DNA from: Puffinus mauretanicus
Taxonomy: Eukaryota > Chordata > Aves > Procellariiformes > Procellariidae
Assembly (NCBI GenBank): GCA_023333565.1
Contig: JAJKFH010002906.1
Location: forward strand, 2,868,501 to 2,932,500
Reading direction: 5' to 3'
Length of the DNA stretch: 64,000 nt
Shown here: piece by piece, positions 47,307-61,493 of the stretch
Layout: every line of letters begins with the position of its first letter
Position numbering within the stretch: the first letter of the stretch is position 1
The notes under the pieces: generated by a model
Seen by the model: only the letters and a program-made list of their open reading frames with translations
The model's database searches: none
Told to the model about the DNA's origin: nothing
Translations under genes and position numbers: made by a program

Positions 47307-49277
47307 CCCACGCAACAATTCCAGATTGTAGGCAGCAAGTTCTGAGACACACCTTTCTGCAAGGCTAAATCAGTTACCAAGTTTCAAAGCGGGACAAGAG
47401 TTTAGGTAGATCCCAACATTTACTACTTCTTAATAGCTAACTTGCCGCAGTTCCCTGCTTAGACTTTTTGCTGTTCTAAATCTCACTCTAAGGCACCTTC
47501 CTCTACCCCTCGCACACTATGAGAAACTGGGGAGAATATTGCTGGATTTTACTTGGAGGCCCCAGTTCATAAGTGTTCACCACCTCCATTACTCAGTCTA
47601 GTTCATCATACCTAATTGACCCTCATGCTTGAGTATTTTGGAGTGAAGATTTAGCTGAACTCCGAAGTAGTTAGAATTCGAGTGTTGGTATGCTTGAGAA
47701 GCTTACTTTCAGTGTTCAGTGCCTAATTTATTCTTGCCTTTTTAAACAGTCCAACACCTATACTTAATCTCTGATTATATGGCAGTATGGTTTTTTCTAC
47801 TTTAAAGAATGTATTGATTTTCAAAACACCAAGTATTTTTCCCACTGCCTCTAAACTGAATGTAAACAAAAAGGGCTATGGTGCAGCTAGTATTTTATAT
47901 ATTGATACAGGTAGCACGCTTTTATCAGCTTGCAAATATGTGTTCAGGATCAATAAATAGAAACATTTAAATAGAATGGGATATTTAAGAGTGTACATAA
48001 CAGGCATATTTTAATTATATATGGCAGATTTATTATATGTAATTATAAAGATGTGTTTATACCCAATCTTTGGCCTCCTGTGATTCAGGAAAACTGAAAT
48101 GTGTGCTGCTGCATCTTCAGGGTCAAATTGTTTTCCATAGTATAAAATAGAAATTACATTTTTCAGCTAAGTGCAAAATTCAGCTATTATCAAATTTTAA
48201 TTAACAATTGTTTATCTGATTTAGAAGATGATAGAAGGAAGATATTTATTTTCCTCCACTTGCCAAAAGGTGATTGTACTTAGAAAATTTGCTGAGATTG
48301 TCCAAGAAAGTGTGTAGAATCCTCATCCATCACCAAGAGCCCCTGGTCAGGGAATGACAGTGCAGTAAATATCTTCAGCAGCTGCCTTTTAATGTACAAG
48401 CTGTTTTCGGTAGGAATTTTCAGCACTCACATAAAACACACTGTCATGAATGACTGCCTGTGCTCCAAAGTCATTACTATTGGGATGATGGAACATCTTT
48501 CAGTGAATAACCAAAAAACTTTAAATGTCATGTCAAGTTTGTTGAAGCCATTTTCAAGCCTTGCTCAAGGTTACATGAATATTGAGTACACCTGTTTTAA
48601 AAAAGTTTGCGATCTGTGAGAGGGACCACTCATATGCTGGTTTTGAGAACAGTTGCTTGATTTGGGATGGGGGCACAAAAAAAGAAATCTGTCTATTGAC
48701 ACATGTCAGTCCAGCGAAGCTCCTGGATATTAACTGAGTAGAACTCCTTGTGACAGTCGATGCTAGTGATGTTCAGCAAAAAGTAGCAAGTTATGCAAAT
48801 TTTGAAAACTGCTTAGCTGCCTCAAAGATCGCAAAGGAAAGAAAAATTATTACAATGGAAAATTAAATTGAAACAGATTTTTTAAATACATTTTAAAATT
48901 TGAATTAAAAAATATATAGAAATTGTAATTAACCAGATAAAACTTTGGAAGACACTGAGAAGTGCTGAGTACTATGTTTTCTCTTTGACTCCAGTAAGGA
49001 AGGAGGATCGCGTCAGGCTGTCTCTGTGATTTTATAGGAAATATGGATGCTAATCTAACAAAAAGTCATGTAAAGTCTGTATCACTTCCAAGGGACCAAG
49101 CTCACTGCTTTTGAAGTGATAATATTTTTTGTCTTGCCTCCTTGGCAACTGTTACTCTTTCTAGTGCATCATCTGCATGTAAAATTTTGTCTGATCAAGA
49201 GGTCTTTTTATATTACAAAATATTGAAACTGAGTATTTTAATAGTGAAATGAGGTTTATTTGTTTTATCTTCTGCAG
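47307..49277. other. AT-rich stretch before terminal exon
   Basis: This is probably the last intron. It has no recognised repeat. A 75-codon open frame at 48392-48619 has no convincing protein similarity. Confidence 0.45.
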
Positions 49278-49537
49278 AGAACCAGAAAGGACAACTAGAG
49301 AAGTCATGTTCACACCACAGTATCAGTTTAAACTCGACAAGAAGCCCAATCACCAAAGAGGTTACTTATGATGTTGAAACAAGTTCTTCTACAGTGTGGA
49401 ACAAGGGTGTTGGGAGAAAGGAAGCCTGTCATGGAGAAGGCAACAAAGATAAGAAAATAGATCATATCCGGTCTCCTTCTAAGGGAGAAGCTATTCCAGA
49501 AGTAGAAGCTCTCCTGGCAAGACTGCGAGCACTATAG
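49278..49537 (+). CDS. Probable terminal coding exon (unidentified gene)
   Basis: A good acceptor (TTTGTTTTATCTTCTGCAG) precedes an open frame of 85 codons plus two leading bases, ending at TAG (49535-49537). The encoded tail is hydrophilic and Ser/Lys-rich (KEVTYDVETSSSTVW, IDHIRSPSKGE). It closes with a short amphipathic helix IPEVEALLARLRAL at the very C-terminus, a layout common in coiled-coil, cytoskeletal or centrosomal proteins. The other two frames from the acceptor meet stops early. The AT-rich region after the stop contains several AATAAA signals, as expected of a 3' UTR. The CpG island at 4595-4885 is a plausible promoter for the same gene. I do not recognise the protein. A chance open frame is the main alternative, but the combination of acceptor, stop and downstream signals makes that less likely. 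Confidence 0.6.
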
Positions 49538-50810
49538 AATAATGACATAAAGGATTAAATCAAAGCTTAAAAACAAGCTATAATAACCTACATCTTTAAA
49601 GATATACACTAATTTTCTAGTATTATTGACATTACATACTTCTGAGTTCCCAACTTCTCTATGGATGAATACTTTACTTCTAAACTATTTGTTTGCAAGG
49701 CTATACAAAATGATACTATAGTTTTGCATAACTGCAAGATGATTTTTATTGTAAGTTTTTACCTACTGAGCATACAAAAAATATCAGAAGAAAGAGATAC
49801 TGAATTATTCCAAGGCACAATCCTTTCAGTGGACAAACTGCAGACCACATGTTTTGAGAGCTTCTCAAAGTAGGAATATCTTTTAAATATTGTTAAATCA
49901 TCATGCCTGGGTATAAGGGTCAATAAATAACAGAAAAGGTATTCTTATATTTTGTACTGCAATTGCTATACTTAAGAGGTTTTAGCACCTAAAAAGTATT
50001 ATTATAGCATCATTTGCAATTATAGTAATAGGAAATATGTATCATATAAATCAGCCATGTTCCAGTTTGAGTTCATCAAAGAGCACCAAAGCTTGCTGAA
50101 TTATATATGTATTTACAAAATGGAAACCCATGGACAGTAAATAAAAAATCTATGCAAATAATATACTTTATTGTGTGATTAATATACCACTGCTGTTAAG
50201 CTTAGTTATGATTATTATATCAAAATAATATATACAATTTCTGTGATTACAAGGTTTTGCAATTGTGTCCATAGTGGAGGAAAATGTCTTCACAGTTATT
50301 TACCAGTGTAATTTTTTATCTTTTCACATGTGAGTTAATATGTTTCTATAAAAGGAACACGTAATGGAAAACGTTTTTACAATTGGTTTTTCACAAACTC
50401 ATTTTCCAGTAGCCCGTAAAGTCTTATTTGCTGGCACAATAGGAATCTTGCACATAATTGCATCTCTTTTATCGCACTGTCATTGTACATTGTTACATGT
50501 TCGCTATCGTATTTATTAATTGCACATAATAAAGAATCGCTACCTATGTTACCAAGTAGGAAGCTACTATTAGTATCTTTGCTCCATTATTTAAAGCTTC
50601 CTTATTATAAGAATGTATTAGGTATCTAATATCTTTCTTCTAAATTACTCTATTTTTCTTTACAAAATGCTGAAAAATATGTCTTTCAATAAGAGTCAGT
50701 TACATGAAACCAGTGTTTCAATGCTCCAGTGCTTTTTATATCCTTGTTTAAGTTGCCTTCGTACTTCCTGCACTAAACATTAATAAAGTTAATTAGAACT
50801 TGGAAACTGG
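49538..50810 (+). other. Probable 3' UTR with polyadenylation signals
   Basis: This AT-rich sequence follows the stop codon. AATAAA occurs at 49922-49927, 50139-50144, 50528-50533 and 50782-50787. The last is a good candidate for the distal end, as no comparable cluster follows. Multiple signals suggest alternative 3' ends. Inferred from position; no transcript evidence. Confidence 0.45.
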
Positions 50811-53800
50811 GCCTGTTTATACATACTGCATGGAGGGTTTTTCAGCCGTCATGGGAATCAATCTCATGTTTCTGGGGCTGTTGTAACTGTCATTATACAC
50901 TCTAATTACATTTCCTACCTTAGCTGAAAAAAATAAGAGGTATAAACAGAAGTCAGGGAAAGATACAGAGAAAGCCTATCAGACAGTCATTTCTTCAGCT
51001 CTCCTTGCAAACAACGGGCAAAGCTGTCATACAAGGCCGCCTTTGGTAACTTGAAATTGCATAAAGTAACCACAGAATTGGGTCTTAATGCATCTTTAGT
51101 GGACAACTAGAAATACAACTACTGCTAGTTGTTCCACTAAGATCTTCTGCGCCTCCACTGTTAAAACTTACTACCCCTGTTTACAGGGTGCAGTAAAAAT
51201 GACTATCTGCAAAATACAACATGCTTGACTAAATAAAATGGTTTTCAAAGACAAAGAAAATGTATGTTGAAGGAAAAAAAATTAACCATTCACTGGATGT
51301 CTTCAGTTGCTGAGGACGTGCTAAAATAAAAGGTCTAGGAGTAGACAACTGTCTCTGAAATACTAGCAGGATGACCTGCCAAGTGGAGGTGGAAGTACAA
51401 ATTCATTTTCCTGAACACAGTAAACTTGTTCATTTGAATTAGAGGGTAATAGTCCGCAACAGAAAACTGACAGTTCAGGACACTACTGTGTAGTTTAGCA
51501 AGCAAAGAAAAGTTACAAAACTTTCTACTATCTACTATCTACAAAACTATCTACTGAAATTTTCAATTAACAAAATGCTACTAGCAGCCTAGCATCTTCT
51601 GATTTTAAAATACATACATTTAAAATTATAGATCTTAAGCTACCTTTTCTTACAGTTTGAGAAGCTTTTAGAAATGTATTCCAGGGCTTTTAGTCCTTCT
51701 AAGATACTCTGTTTCTGAAGTAATCCTTTCAAGCAGCCATCAAGTTAATTCACAGTTTCTTTTGTATAACTAGGAGAATAAAAAAAAGCTATACAACTTT
51801 TTAGAATCCATGTAAATACAGTATGTAATTTTTTTCCCCTTCAGTATTTCTTTGTACCATCATAATTTGATGTATTCATAGTTCAAGTACACAGTTCCAT
51901 TGAAGTACACAGTAAGTTTTCTTTCTACATTTCATCTTTCTTTTATTTCCCTTAGAAGCAAAAAAATACACAGGACATTTTTGATAGGAAAAAATCCTTG
52001 CATTGCCTAATGAGTTCAGGTAAAAATAACTTTGAAAGTATTATGTCTGTATTCTATTTCTATGCTTTTATGTTTTTATTAAAGTATAAACCTCAGCTTC
52101 TAAATTATATGAAGTAAATTGATTTAATTAAATTTAAAAATGAATTCATTTAATCAATTTAAAACATAAAGTTAACTCTATCTAAAAATACTTAGGGTAG
52201 ACCCTTAATGGTGTGCTAGTTATTTTTAGTAAGCCATTTTTTAGTAAGTAACAAGTCTATTCCTTGAACTAAAGGATTGAGCTTATATGCCACTTGTGCT
52301 AGATATTGAAGAAAGTTTCGCATACCGTGAAAAACCCTCTCTTTCTGTAATTCACCTGAAAATTAAGTCCTTATAAAAAGAGCTTCCTGATTTCTTCAAA
52401 CATGACTGTTCAGATAAAAGCATTTGAAGTAATCTTGCAAAGTACATTCCACTGCTCCTTCTCTACCTGAGCAGCAGACAGAAGGCACAAACACCCCTGG
52501 CTTTTCTTGCCAGTAAAACTGTAAAGGTCTAACACACCTTTTTGATTCTTCACACTCATTTTGGATGACTTTTCATTTCACTCAGTAAAAGAATTTTGAT
52601 TACTTCATCAATTTTTACTTTATATATATACCGTATTATTCGTGGCAGTGGTCTAGATTCATATGTAATATTCTAATGTTTTGACCTTATCAAGATAGGA
52701 ATGTTTGCGATCAGTCTTTTCAAGCTGAGTGCAACCAAGCTTGACACCTGGCTTATGGACCATAGGTAATATACTAGTCTCTGTAAACCCAAAGGAAAAA
52801 TGATGGTAGCAACTTTATTACAAAATAATACAACAGCACCAGGAGGTGGTGGCTGCCGTGAGATGTGATAATGCTCTGAATCAGGCACTTCGCTAGAGCA
52901 TGGACCAGCAACGTGAACAAATTGTAGTTACTTTTGGTTCCCCATTAATTATGGCAACGCTACTGCTTAGCAGACTGAAAAGACCACATGTTGAAAAAAA
53001 AAATCTCAGATGCAGTTGTTATAAACAGCTTTCCTCCAACAAACAATTTTCCTTGTTTTACCTCATATGATCAATCCTCAGCCTGGCCCATCCAAAGACA
53101 CAGTTTCCGGAGCCGAACAAGTTAATGCTGAGCAGCTTGAGGTACTGCAGCCCCTTAGGCTTTTATAATAAAAGCTGAAAAAGAAGACATTTACTGCTAA
53201 TGCTTTTTCCGCATCCATTTCTAATGAACAGGACCAAATTATAATTTTTACAGTAATCTTTCCAAGCCTTACAATACTCGGTAACTATAAAGCAAATGGG
53301 CAACAAGCAGGGGTCGATAAACCCTAAGCTATGGCACCTAAAACATTATAATAAGCAACCAGGGTCAAGTGAAAGAGCTCAGAAAAAAGCAATTACATGA
53401 CCATGTTGTTTTCTCCAGAACAAAATAAAGCGTTACTGTACCATTTTCTATTTTTTTAACATGATGTGTGGGTTTTACACAACTGAACTGCAGCAGAAAA
53501 ATAACTCCACTTAAAAGTTTGAGGAACTGTTTGCCTAGTTTATGAAATAAAAACAATTAGATGAATTGCAGATTTTATCAGTTTTCAGTCTAATTTTATG
53601 CCAACATTCCTATATGTAAGAAATTCTAAGATTACTGTCTGCTATTAAATTAACTATGCCACTGATTAATCAATTTCTTTCAAATTATTTTGGCACATGA
53701 AGCAAGAACATTTACTCCCTTTCCAAATACACTTTCTATATTGCACTATGGTGTGTTTTACCTAAAGTATAGTATTCAGATCGGGGCCATACTTCTCACT

Positions 53801-56800
53801 GTAAAACCATGCTGATAAAGCATTCTGGTCACTCTGGCACCAGTGACGAATAAACAAGAGGTGGTCCAGATACAATTTTTCTCTCCCTCCCAGTTACAGA
53901 GATAGCCATTAAATTTCAGACATTAGCTGAGTACATTTTAAACCCCTCTGTACTTTTATTTCAGTAACGCAGCTTTTTCTTTTTGTGATCCATGCACAGG
54001 CATACACTGTAGAATTATTAAGGGAAATATTTTCTGATGACATACCAAAAATACACTGAGCAGGTGACTTGCGTGCAACATCAATCCTATATACTGTAGG
54101 AGGCATAACACTTAAATGTAATTCAAACAGAGGCAGATAAGGTATTTCACTCCACCAAAAGAAAATAGTTCCTTTCATCTAAATGAGCTTATTCCACTGC
54201 TGATACCAGAATTGTATGTATTTTCAGAGGGTAATACACCCCTATTTTTAAATCTGTGTTGTATTAGCCAGAAAAATAAACTATGGAAAGACAGAAGTGC
54301 AGAGACTGGGAAGCAGAGTTGATTAATGTGCTGCCTGATTTCACTTCTGGGACCTGAAATTGCATCTAGTGCAGAATGAAGCAACTGGGGGAAAAAAAAA
54401 CAGTCTCATCTGACATCTTTAAAGGTCATGAAGGAAATGATGGTGGGTGATCCAGAGTTGGTATGGCCACAGGTGTCCTGTCTATTCAAAGACATATATC
54501 AGAATATCCTCAGAATAGCAATGATGTGGTTGGGCTGTTGGTTCTCAAAACCCTCGAATGAATAAAGGGAACGAAAAGTCTGACAGAGATAAATATGAGC
54601 CCCCATAAAACCTAAGAATATTTTCGTCTCGAATCCAAGCAGCTGTCCTGCTCCCATTCACTTTGATAGCTAAAGGAAGAGCATGAGGAGCGAGAGAGTC
54701 CACATAATGGTCATACTCCCATGCTGGACAGTACTGCTCTTGGTAGCTACAGTGGCTGATGCAGAGAAGGCAGCGCAGATGGCATCTGCCCTCCTAGTTT
54801 TTCAGGCTGTGGAGAAAGCCACAAGGGCCATGGCTAGCAAATGCGGGCTCAAATCACGGGATCACAATAAAAACCCACAGTTCTACAGCCACACATTAAG
54901 CATAACAAAAAAGACTGTCTTCTAAAATGTTCAGGTGTCAAAATGGCAGCAGAATGTCTGCGTACTCCTGATGTCTCCTAAAGACAGCTATTACACCAAC
55001 TCTCCAGGTCTGATGACTCCATGCAAGCTGCACATTCAGAAGGAGCTTTAATTCTCAATTATTTAGGCTTCTTTGTTATATGTAGTTCAACCTCTAATTG
55101 AAATTTTCAGTCCAAAGCAAGCCATATAAACTTTGCAGTCTATAACTGTTAGCAAAAAAAATGGCTTTTTTAAAAGCTCTGCTTAATTTGTTGCATTTTA
55201 ATGTGAAGGTTGTTGCACATAGTTGAAAACATGCAGTGCAACAAGATTCTTTCCATTAAGTAAGACAGAAAGGGCAATTATGCAGTCTGTTGATCGGATT
55301 TTTTACTAATGAAGGGTACTTTCTGCTAATGGACAGGAAAGCAAAGCAGTCCAGTCAAACAAGTCACCTTGATAGTAAAATGCGAGACCCATCAATTTTG
55401 CACACACCTTCTTCAGTAATGAATCTTGGAGCACAACCCATCAACGCTGCTCCTGAAAGACAACCACTGAAGTAGAGGAACCACAAAAAATGGTTTGAAA
55501 TGAAAAATGGGATAAGAGCTTTCCACCCCTTTAAAAGTGGAATTGATTATGACGAATTTATCTCCAAGGTGCCTGGGAACTGCATTAAAAATGCTTAGAC
55601 AGAAAAAAATATGATCCCACTGCATAGTTGGTGGCACCTCGCCATTTCATGCTGCGGCATGATGGTAAGTTAACTAGAGTCCTGTCTTCATATCTGTACT
55701 TGAATCCACTGACGTGGAGAATCAGAGGGAAGAGTAACTGAAGTAGAAACAGAACTTTTTTCACTTGAGGTGTGACAGGTTCCAACCTGCAAACCCACGG
55801 AGGTTTGGGTAACAAGGGAGAAGAGCCAGTTTTCTCCCTGTCCCTTCTGCAGGGAACATGGGGCACTCTGGTCCACGAGGAACAGAATGAGCTCTCATTA
55901 ACTTCAGCTCCAGAATACAATTTTCTATTCCTTTATTACCAAATCCCCAAAGAGGGATGAGAAGATTTTATTTTTCTCAGAAGGACTGCACCACAGTAAA
56001 TCTTTCCACAAACTAATAAACAGTTTTAATTCAATAGCACCTAGGTAGAGCATCAAAATCAGCAGGCAAGAAAAAATTAAGCCCTTCCTGAGAAAGGCTG
56101 TGTGGGATCATTGCTTCCCTTTCCAATATCTGTAATACTAAATACATAAATCTATATTAAAATAAAATTAGAATTGCTTTTAATTAGATAAAACCAAGAA
56201 GATTCAGTGTTCATCCTGCACTTTTTACTAGGATGCTTTGATTAGCACAGTTTCAGCACCTTGTCTCAAAGAATTAACCTGTCCCATTTTTCAACTCAGA
56301 AGTCCAATATATGAACACAGATGGCCAAAATAAGGACCTAATCCTATGAGGTCCCCTGCCTGTCCTCACAAGTACTCATCATCCTCAGACTGCACAAAAT
56401 CCTTCCGAGCAGAGGGTTACTATAGCCTTTCAGGATCATGCCCTAATGAATAAAATATACAAAGGTGACTTGAATAAAATCCCCTCCAATGTGCTGACAA
56501 AGGTAAAATAAAATATTCCTCCTAGGACATTTTCCTGGCAGAACAACCTGACCCTGTGTGACCGGCCTTGAGAAAGGAATGGGTAATGCTCTAACTAACC
56601 AATTCATCCGACTGAACTTTTGGGCAATCTTTTGGCAAATGATTGGCGTGTTGCGCAGGTCACCAGTACAAAATAAAAATTGTCCATATATACAGCAGAT
56701 ATATCTCATATCACTGTAAAGTTTTAGATGAGTGTATAATTCCTGTCTAACTTCAAGCACCTTACATGCAAACAGCACTGTTAATTGTTATGTTTTTATT

Positions 56801-59800
56801 TCTAAATGATGTCCATTTTCCAACCATGGATTTGTTTTTTACAAATGTCCCCCATGTTGCACATCAAGCATTACCCCAGAAATCAGCTTTGTCCTTGCTC
56901 ACTGATGAAATTTAGTATTATGTAGTAATTGCAGTGCCCTGAACTCTTATCCCCCTGCAGATTTAATGTTCCTCCAAAGGCAATGGTTCTTCTTAAAGGG
57001 ATATTATTTTATCCACACAGTGTAGCTCACTGAACTTGCCTTTTGCCCCCTTGTTCTTAGACTCTAAAAGGAGACTATAGCAATCTAATCCAGCACCCAC
57101 TGAGAAGAAATCAAAGGCTCCTGTTGACTTCAGTGACTGCTGGAGACAGCTCCTAAATGGGATGACTCAAAGTGCGGCTCTAGCCTGGAGGCAACTGTAC
57201 AGCTGGTATTGTGGGGCTTTATTGTCTCATTGCTTCCAGCTCCAATCTGTGCAGTTTGTAAGTATAATTATTATTTTCTAGTTGCCAACCCAATAAATAT
57301 GATGCTGAATAGGCGAGTTGAATTCCTGCCTGAAGTTTTAACTAGCAAAAATGGTCCTGCAATCAGATTTCACATAACAGTTATGTGTTGCCATCACGAT
57401 GGTTTCTCAAGGAAAGAAAAGAAAGGATGTCAAGCAAGAGTCAGGATGGGTCTTGTGTACAGTTCTCATTTTCCTTAAATGAACCACAGCCATTAAGTCC
57501 ACTCAACAGAAGACACCTGGTCTACAAGGCAGAATTCCAGTTAGTGGCTGAACCAACTGAGGGACAAAGCAACGGGCAAGCAGTTTTGAAGGCCATGTCC
57601 CACAACACGTGGTTTCCATATTGTCTATTGTGTCACCCCACAAACTGTGCATGGGCCAAACTTGTGTCGAGGACAGTTTAACAATTATATAGTATGGGTG
57701 ATCATGGGCCAATGCCTCAGCCCATGCCATGACCCCTTGTAGAGTGCTATTATGGTCAGATACTTTGTGAACTTGAAATCCACACTCTGACACAGTTCTA
57801 GCATTCTTATAAAAACGAAGTACATTAGCACATATCTTCTGTCCATCCAATGCCAACTCAGACGTACATTACTGGCTAGGACTATGAAATCTCTGAGTGA
57901 AATTTTCTCTGTATCATCACTGAGATTAGTCATGCTGGAAAGAACTAACTCCTGCCTTTAGCATATGTCAAGCTGTTAGTGCACGGCGCAGTACATAACC
58001 TTACCAAGAAACCTGTCAAGTTTGTTTGCAAGCAATAGTCACCACCAGTAGTTTGTGTGTATGGTCATCACTAACAAGAGGAAGAAAGTTAATCACCATA
58101 AAGTTAAATTAACATGAAATGCTTGACTTGTCTCATTCACATTTGTTTGACAGTGGCATATGCTCCTGCTTTACACATGAAAGCTTAATTACAACATTTC
58201 AGGTGGCAAACCAGTTAATTATATAAAAATGAGGCCCAGAAGTCTGTGATATGACACCTCTCTATGCTTCCCTGGGAGATGTCATGCACGAAAGAAAATG
58301 GTTATTGTTAGCAACATCAGACTGAGGGCTGCAGGAGGGCACTGCCACTGAAATCTAGGGTCCTTGCACAAAATCCGGCTGTAATGGAGAGCAAAATGCA
58401 TTTTACACAAATTGCTCTTGCTAATAACAGAAGTGAAAGGAAGCTCTTTTTTGCCTGGAACAATACACAATCTCTTGTGCTGGCTTCGTCTCACCTAACT
58501 TCAGATGTTGCTGATGTAAAAATCCCCAACAGAGATTATCATTCATCCCGGCTTTTCTTTATCACTCATCCTGTCTTTCCTCCTCTATAGAACAGGCCAA
58601 TTTGAACTCTTTCAACTACATACGTCGGGAAGAGAGAAACCAGTCTGCAGCCACGCCTATTCCCTCCTTTGACTAGAAAGAGAGCCTGAGGGGACCAGCT
58701 CAGATGTGGGCAGATGAATCTGAACATTTGCAAATGATTAGAGAAACCAGTGGGCTACCTAAATCTAGAATAAAGGGAAGATGGAGCCCCTGCTCAGCAT
58801 CGTGTCACGAACTTCACGTGCTTTGTTCTTTCTTGCCAGACTTGAAACGGCAGCTGCCTCTCCCGCTCTCAAAAGGAGGAGGTGAACTGAGTCCTCTTGC
58901 CAGAAAATTCTCTCCTTGAATGGTATTAGCACAACTTTTTTTCCTTCCAGAACCTAAAAAAAAAAAAATTCCTGGACAATTCTCTTCCCCAGGGCCCTTC
59001 TGTCTGCCTTGCAGTTGACGATATGCTGGATATGCAACCCGAAAGCTGAAGCCCTAACCACGATCCAACAGAGAGTACATTTTAATCTGGACCTTAATAC
59101 TATGGTGGTGTCTGTTGTCTGATGGATTTTCTGCTCAGTTTAGCCCTTGAAATTAAATGCCTACCTTCGACCCGTCCACCAACATTCATTCATTAAGCCT
59201 ATGGCAAAACAACGATTCATTTAAAACCAATCCATCAACAGAGCAGCAGGCACTGCAGGTTGAAGAAAACAGCAGCATGAACTTTGAAGCAATCACATGG
59301 CAAGGAGGTGTCTTCTTTTGCTCTTCCTCCTGCATGTGTCTGTGCCTTGAATCAGCCTTTGTCTGGTACAGCAGCTATTCACGGCCTGGATTGTATTTGT
59401 AAGAAGCAACTTCTGCAAATGTCTCGGCTTTGCACCTGCATGCAGTCAATTGTAAAACCTGTTTGCCATCTCATATTCTACAGCTATGAAAATTCTTTCT
59501 TAAAAATAATATATGTGAAATGTACAACGCAAGGCTGTATTTTCACCTCAGGCTTTTGATGACAAGAACAACTCCTTCATCTTGCAGATTTATAATATGA
59601 CTCTGGGTTCTTTATAAAAATAAAAAGAAGATACAGCTTAAGTGTTACATAGCAAAGGACTTGCTATCTGTGTGTTTTAAAGACTTTACCTCAGAAAACC
59701 CTGTGAACATAACAGGATAAATTACTTAAGCTTGCAAAAGCAAGGACATCTCAGAATGCTGACCTCCCAGTTTCACCTTTATCTCACCTAATTATATTGA

Positions 59801-60987
59801 CATGCAGAACTGCATAATCCTCTGCCACAGTATTCCAAGATGCTTCGTAGATCGTAGGCGCAGCAACACGCTGAAAGCCTCTGGCTTTGTGGCAGAGTTG
59901 CACATCTCAGGGAGAGCAAAGGGGGATTGTCCAGTGCCGTGTTCCAAAAGGCTGAAGAGTGCCACTTTTCTGCAGGGGGCTTCTGAAAGGCACAGCTGCT
60001 ATCAAATAGCGAAATACCTAGAGTAGATATGCTTTTTTTTTTTCCCCAATAATGGGAATATTAAAATACAAAATCCTCCAAGATTGCTGTAGACACATGG
60101 CATCAAGACAAAAAGCAATGAGACAAAGCAAAGATCTTCGTATTACTGAAGGCAGAAAACTTTTATTCCAGCATCTCACAAAAAACCATGAGATTTTCCA
60201 GAAACAACTGGAATACTGTTAACGGAACATAGCAACCAGAACAAACCATCCCTGCTCCCTGGAGGGACTTGTGTCTAGCAGGCTACATACTCCACTGCAG
60301 GAAGAGTTACATCCTATGGAAACGATTCAGTTCTGTAAACATGTCTAGCACCTGATCTCTCTTTCTGCTGTTTGTCCAGTCATGTAAACATCTCTTGTAC
60401 ACAGCGTCCTTTGGCAAGGAACTCAGCTTTTTTACTCCCCTACTGCATCTCCTTTTGTTTATTTTGAACCTGATTCCTACCGGCGCCATGTGCTGGCCCT
60501 GGTTCTCGTGTTGCAGGTATAGTGCCAACCTCACTGGCAGCTTAGGAAGAGCCGCACACTCCAAAGGCTCAACAATTCATCATCATTTCCAGAAAAAAGC
60601 AAAAGAGCAGTGGTGGTGATTGCTGCCTGTTTCCTAAGGGCAACAGAGGAACATATCTGTCAACCAGACATGGCAACCAGTGGAAGTTAGCACCAACTGC
60701 TGCCCTATGCTGCTCATCCATATGCTATTAATAATACTGACAGAAATGGCCATGGCAGACCAGAAGTGACTACAAGGAACTAGAGCGTGGGTGGAAAAAC
60801 TTGCATGTGCCAATTGTCCCTAACAAGAACCGTGTTTCAGGTAAAAACAGAGTAGGCTTTTGGAGGTGGCACTGGAATACTGGCTTTCTTGTCTGTGGGC
60901 TGTTTAACGAGCAGTTGGGAAAGCATTAAGTTAACGTTAGGAGTGTATTTGCATTTAATAGAGGATAGTGAAAGGAGGGAAACCCCT
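50811..60987. other. Intergenic or intronic stretch, no confident gene
   Basis: This is about 10 kb with base composition somewhat richer in G and C after 52.5 kb. Several frames of 70-117 codons are open (for example minus 57503-57856), but none shows a known domain or convincing splice context. A short segment at 58844-58886 has a good acceptor and a GAG/GTGAAC donor but is only about 42 nt. No recognisable recent repeats were found. Confidence 0.45.
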
Positions 60988-61493
60988 GCATCCAGCTCTG
61001 GAGTCCTCCGTACAGTGACCTGGTGGAGCGGATCCAGAGGAGGGCCGTGAAGATGATCAGAGGTCTGGAACACCTCTCCTATGAGGACAGGCTGAGAGGG
61101 TTGGGGTTGTTCAGCCTGGGGAAGAGAAGGCTCTGGGGAGACCTTACTGCGGCCTTTCAGTACTTAAAGGGGGCTTATAAGAAAGACGGGGACAGACTTT
61201 TTAGCAGCGCCTGTTGCGACAGGACAAGGGGGAATGGTTTTAAACTAGAAGAGGGTAGATTTAGACTAGATCTAAGGAAGAAATGTTTTACAATGAGAGT
61301 GGTGAAACACTGGCACAGGTTGCCCAGAGAGGTGGTAGATGCCCCATCCCTGGAAACATTCAAGATCAGGTTGGACGGGGCTCTGAGCAACCTGATCTAG
61401 TTGAAGACGTCCCTGCCCACACAGGGGGGTTGGACTAGATGACCTTTAAAGGTCCCTTCCAACCCCAAATATACTATGATTCTATGATTCTAT
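60988..61493 (+). mobile_element. CR1 LINE, 5'-truncated
   Basis: This is a plus-strand CR1 copy of about 505 bp. It begins at TGCATCCAGCTCTGGAG-like sequence with a short deletion just inside (near 61010), continues through the ORF2 C-terminus to its stop at 61400, and then the 3' UTR (GGTTGGACTAGATGACCTT). It ends in two octamer units ATGATTCT before 61494. It belongs to a different subfamily from 28082 and 42829 and is in the same lineage as 1-628. Confidence 0.95.
61023..61400 (+). pseudogene. CR1 ORF2 C-terminal remnant
   Basis: About 125 codons are open to the natural stop of CR1 ORF2 (segments EHLSYEDRLRGLGLFSL, CDRTRGNGFKLEEGRFRL, VVKHWHRLPREVVDAPSLET). The catalytic RT motifs are absent because of 5' truncation, so it is non-functional although this end is undamaged. 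Confidence 0.9.

Noticed and set aside
48392..48619. 75-codon plus-strand frame with a LLKPFSSLAQGY segment faintly like hAT transposases
   Set aside because: The similarity is a few residues only; no terminal inverted repeats or further transposase motifs were seen.
54683..54925. 80-codon frame with a hydrophobic N-terminus resembling a signal peptide
   Set aside because: There is no promoter, splice context or family resemblance, and short hydrophobic frames are common by chance.
57503..57933. Minus-strand frames of 82-117 codons, looked at as a possible retroviral or host exon
   Set aside because: No RNase H, integrase or other motif could be identified, two overlapping frames are equally open, and there is no convincing splice context.
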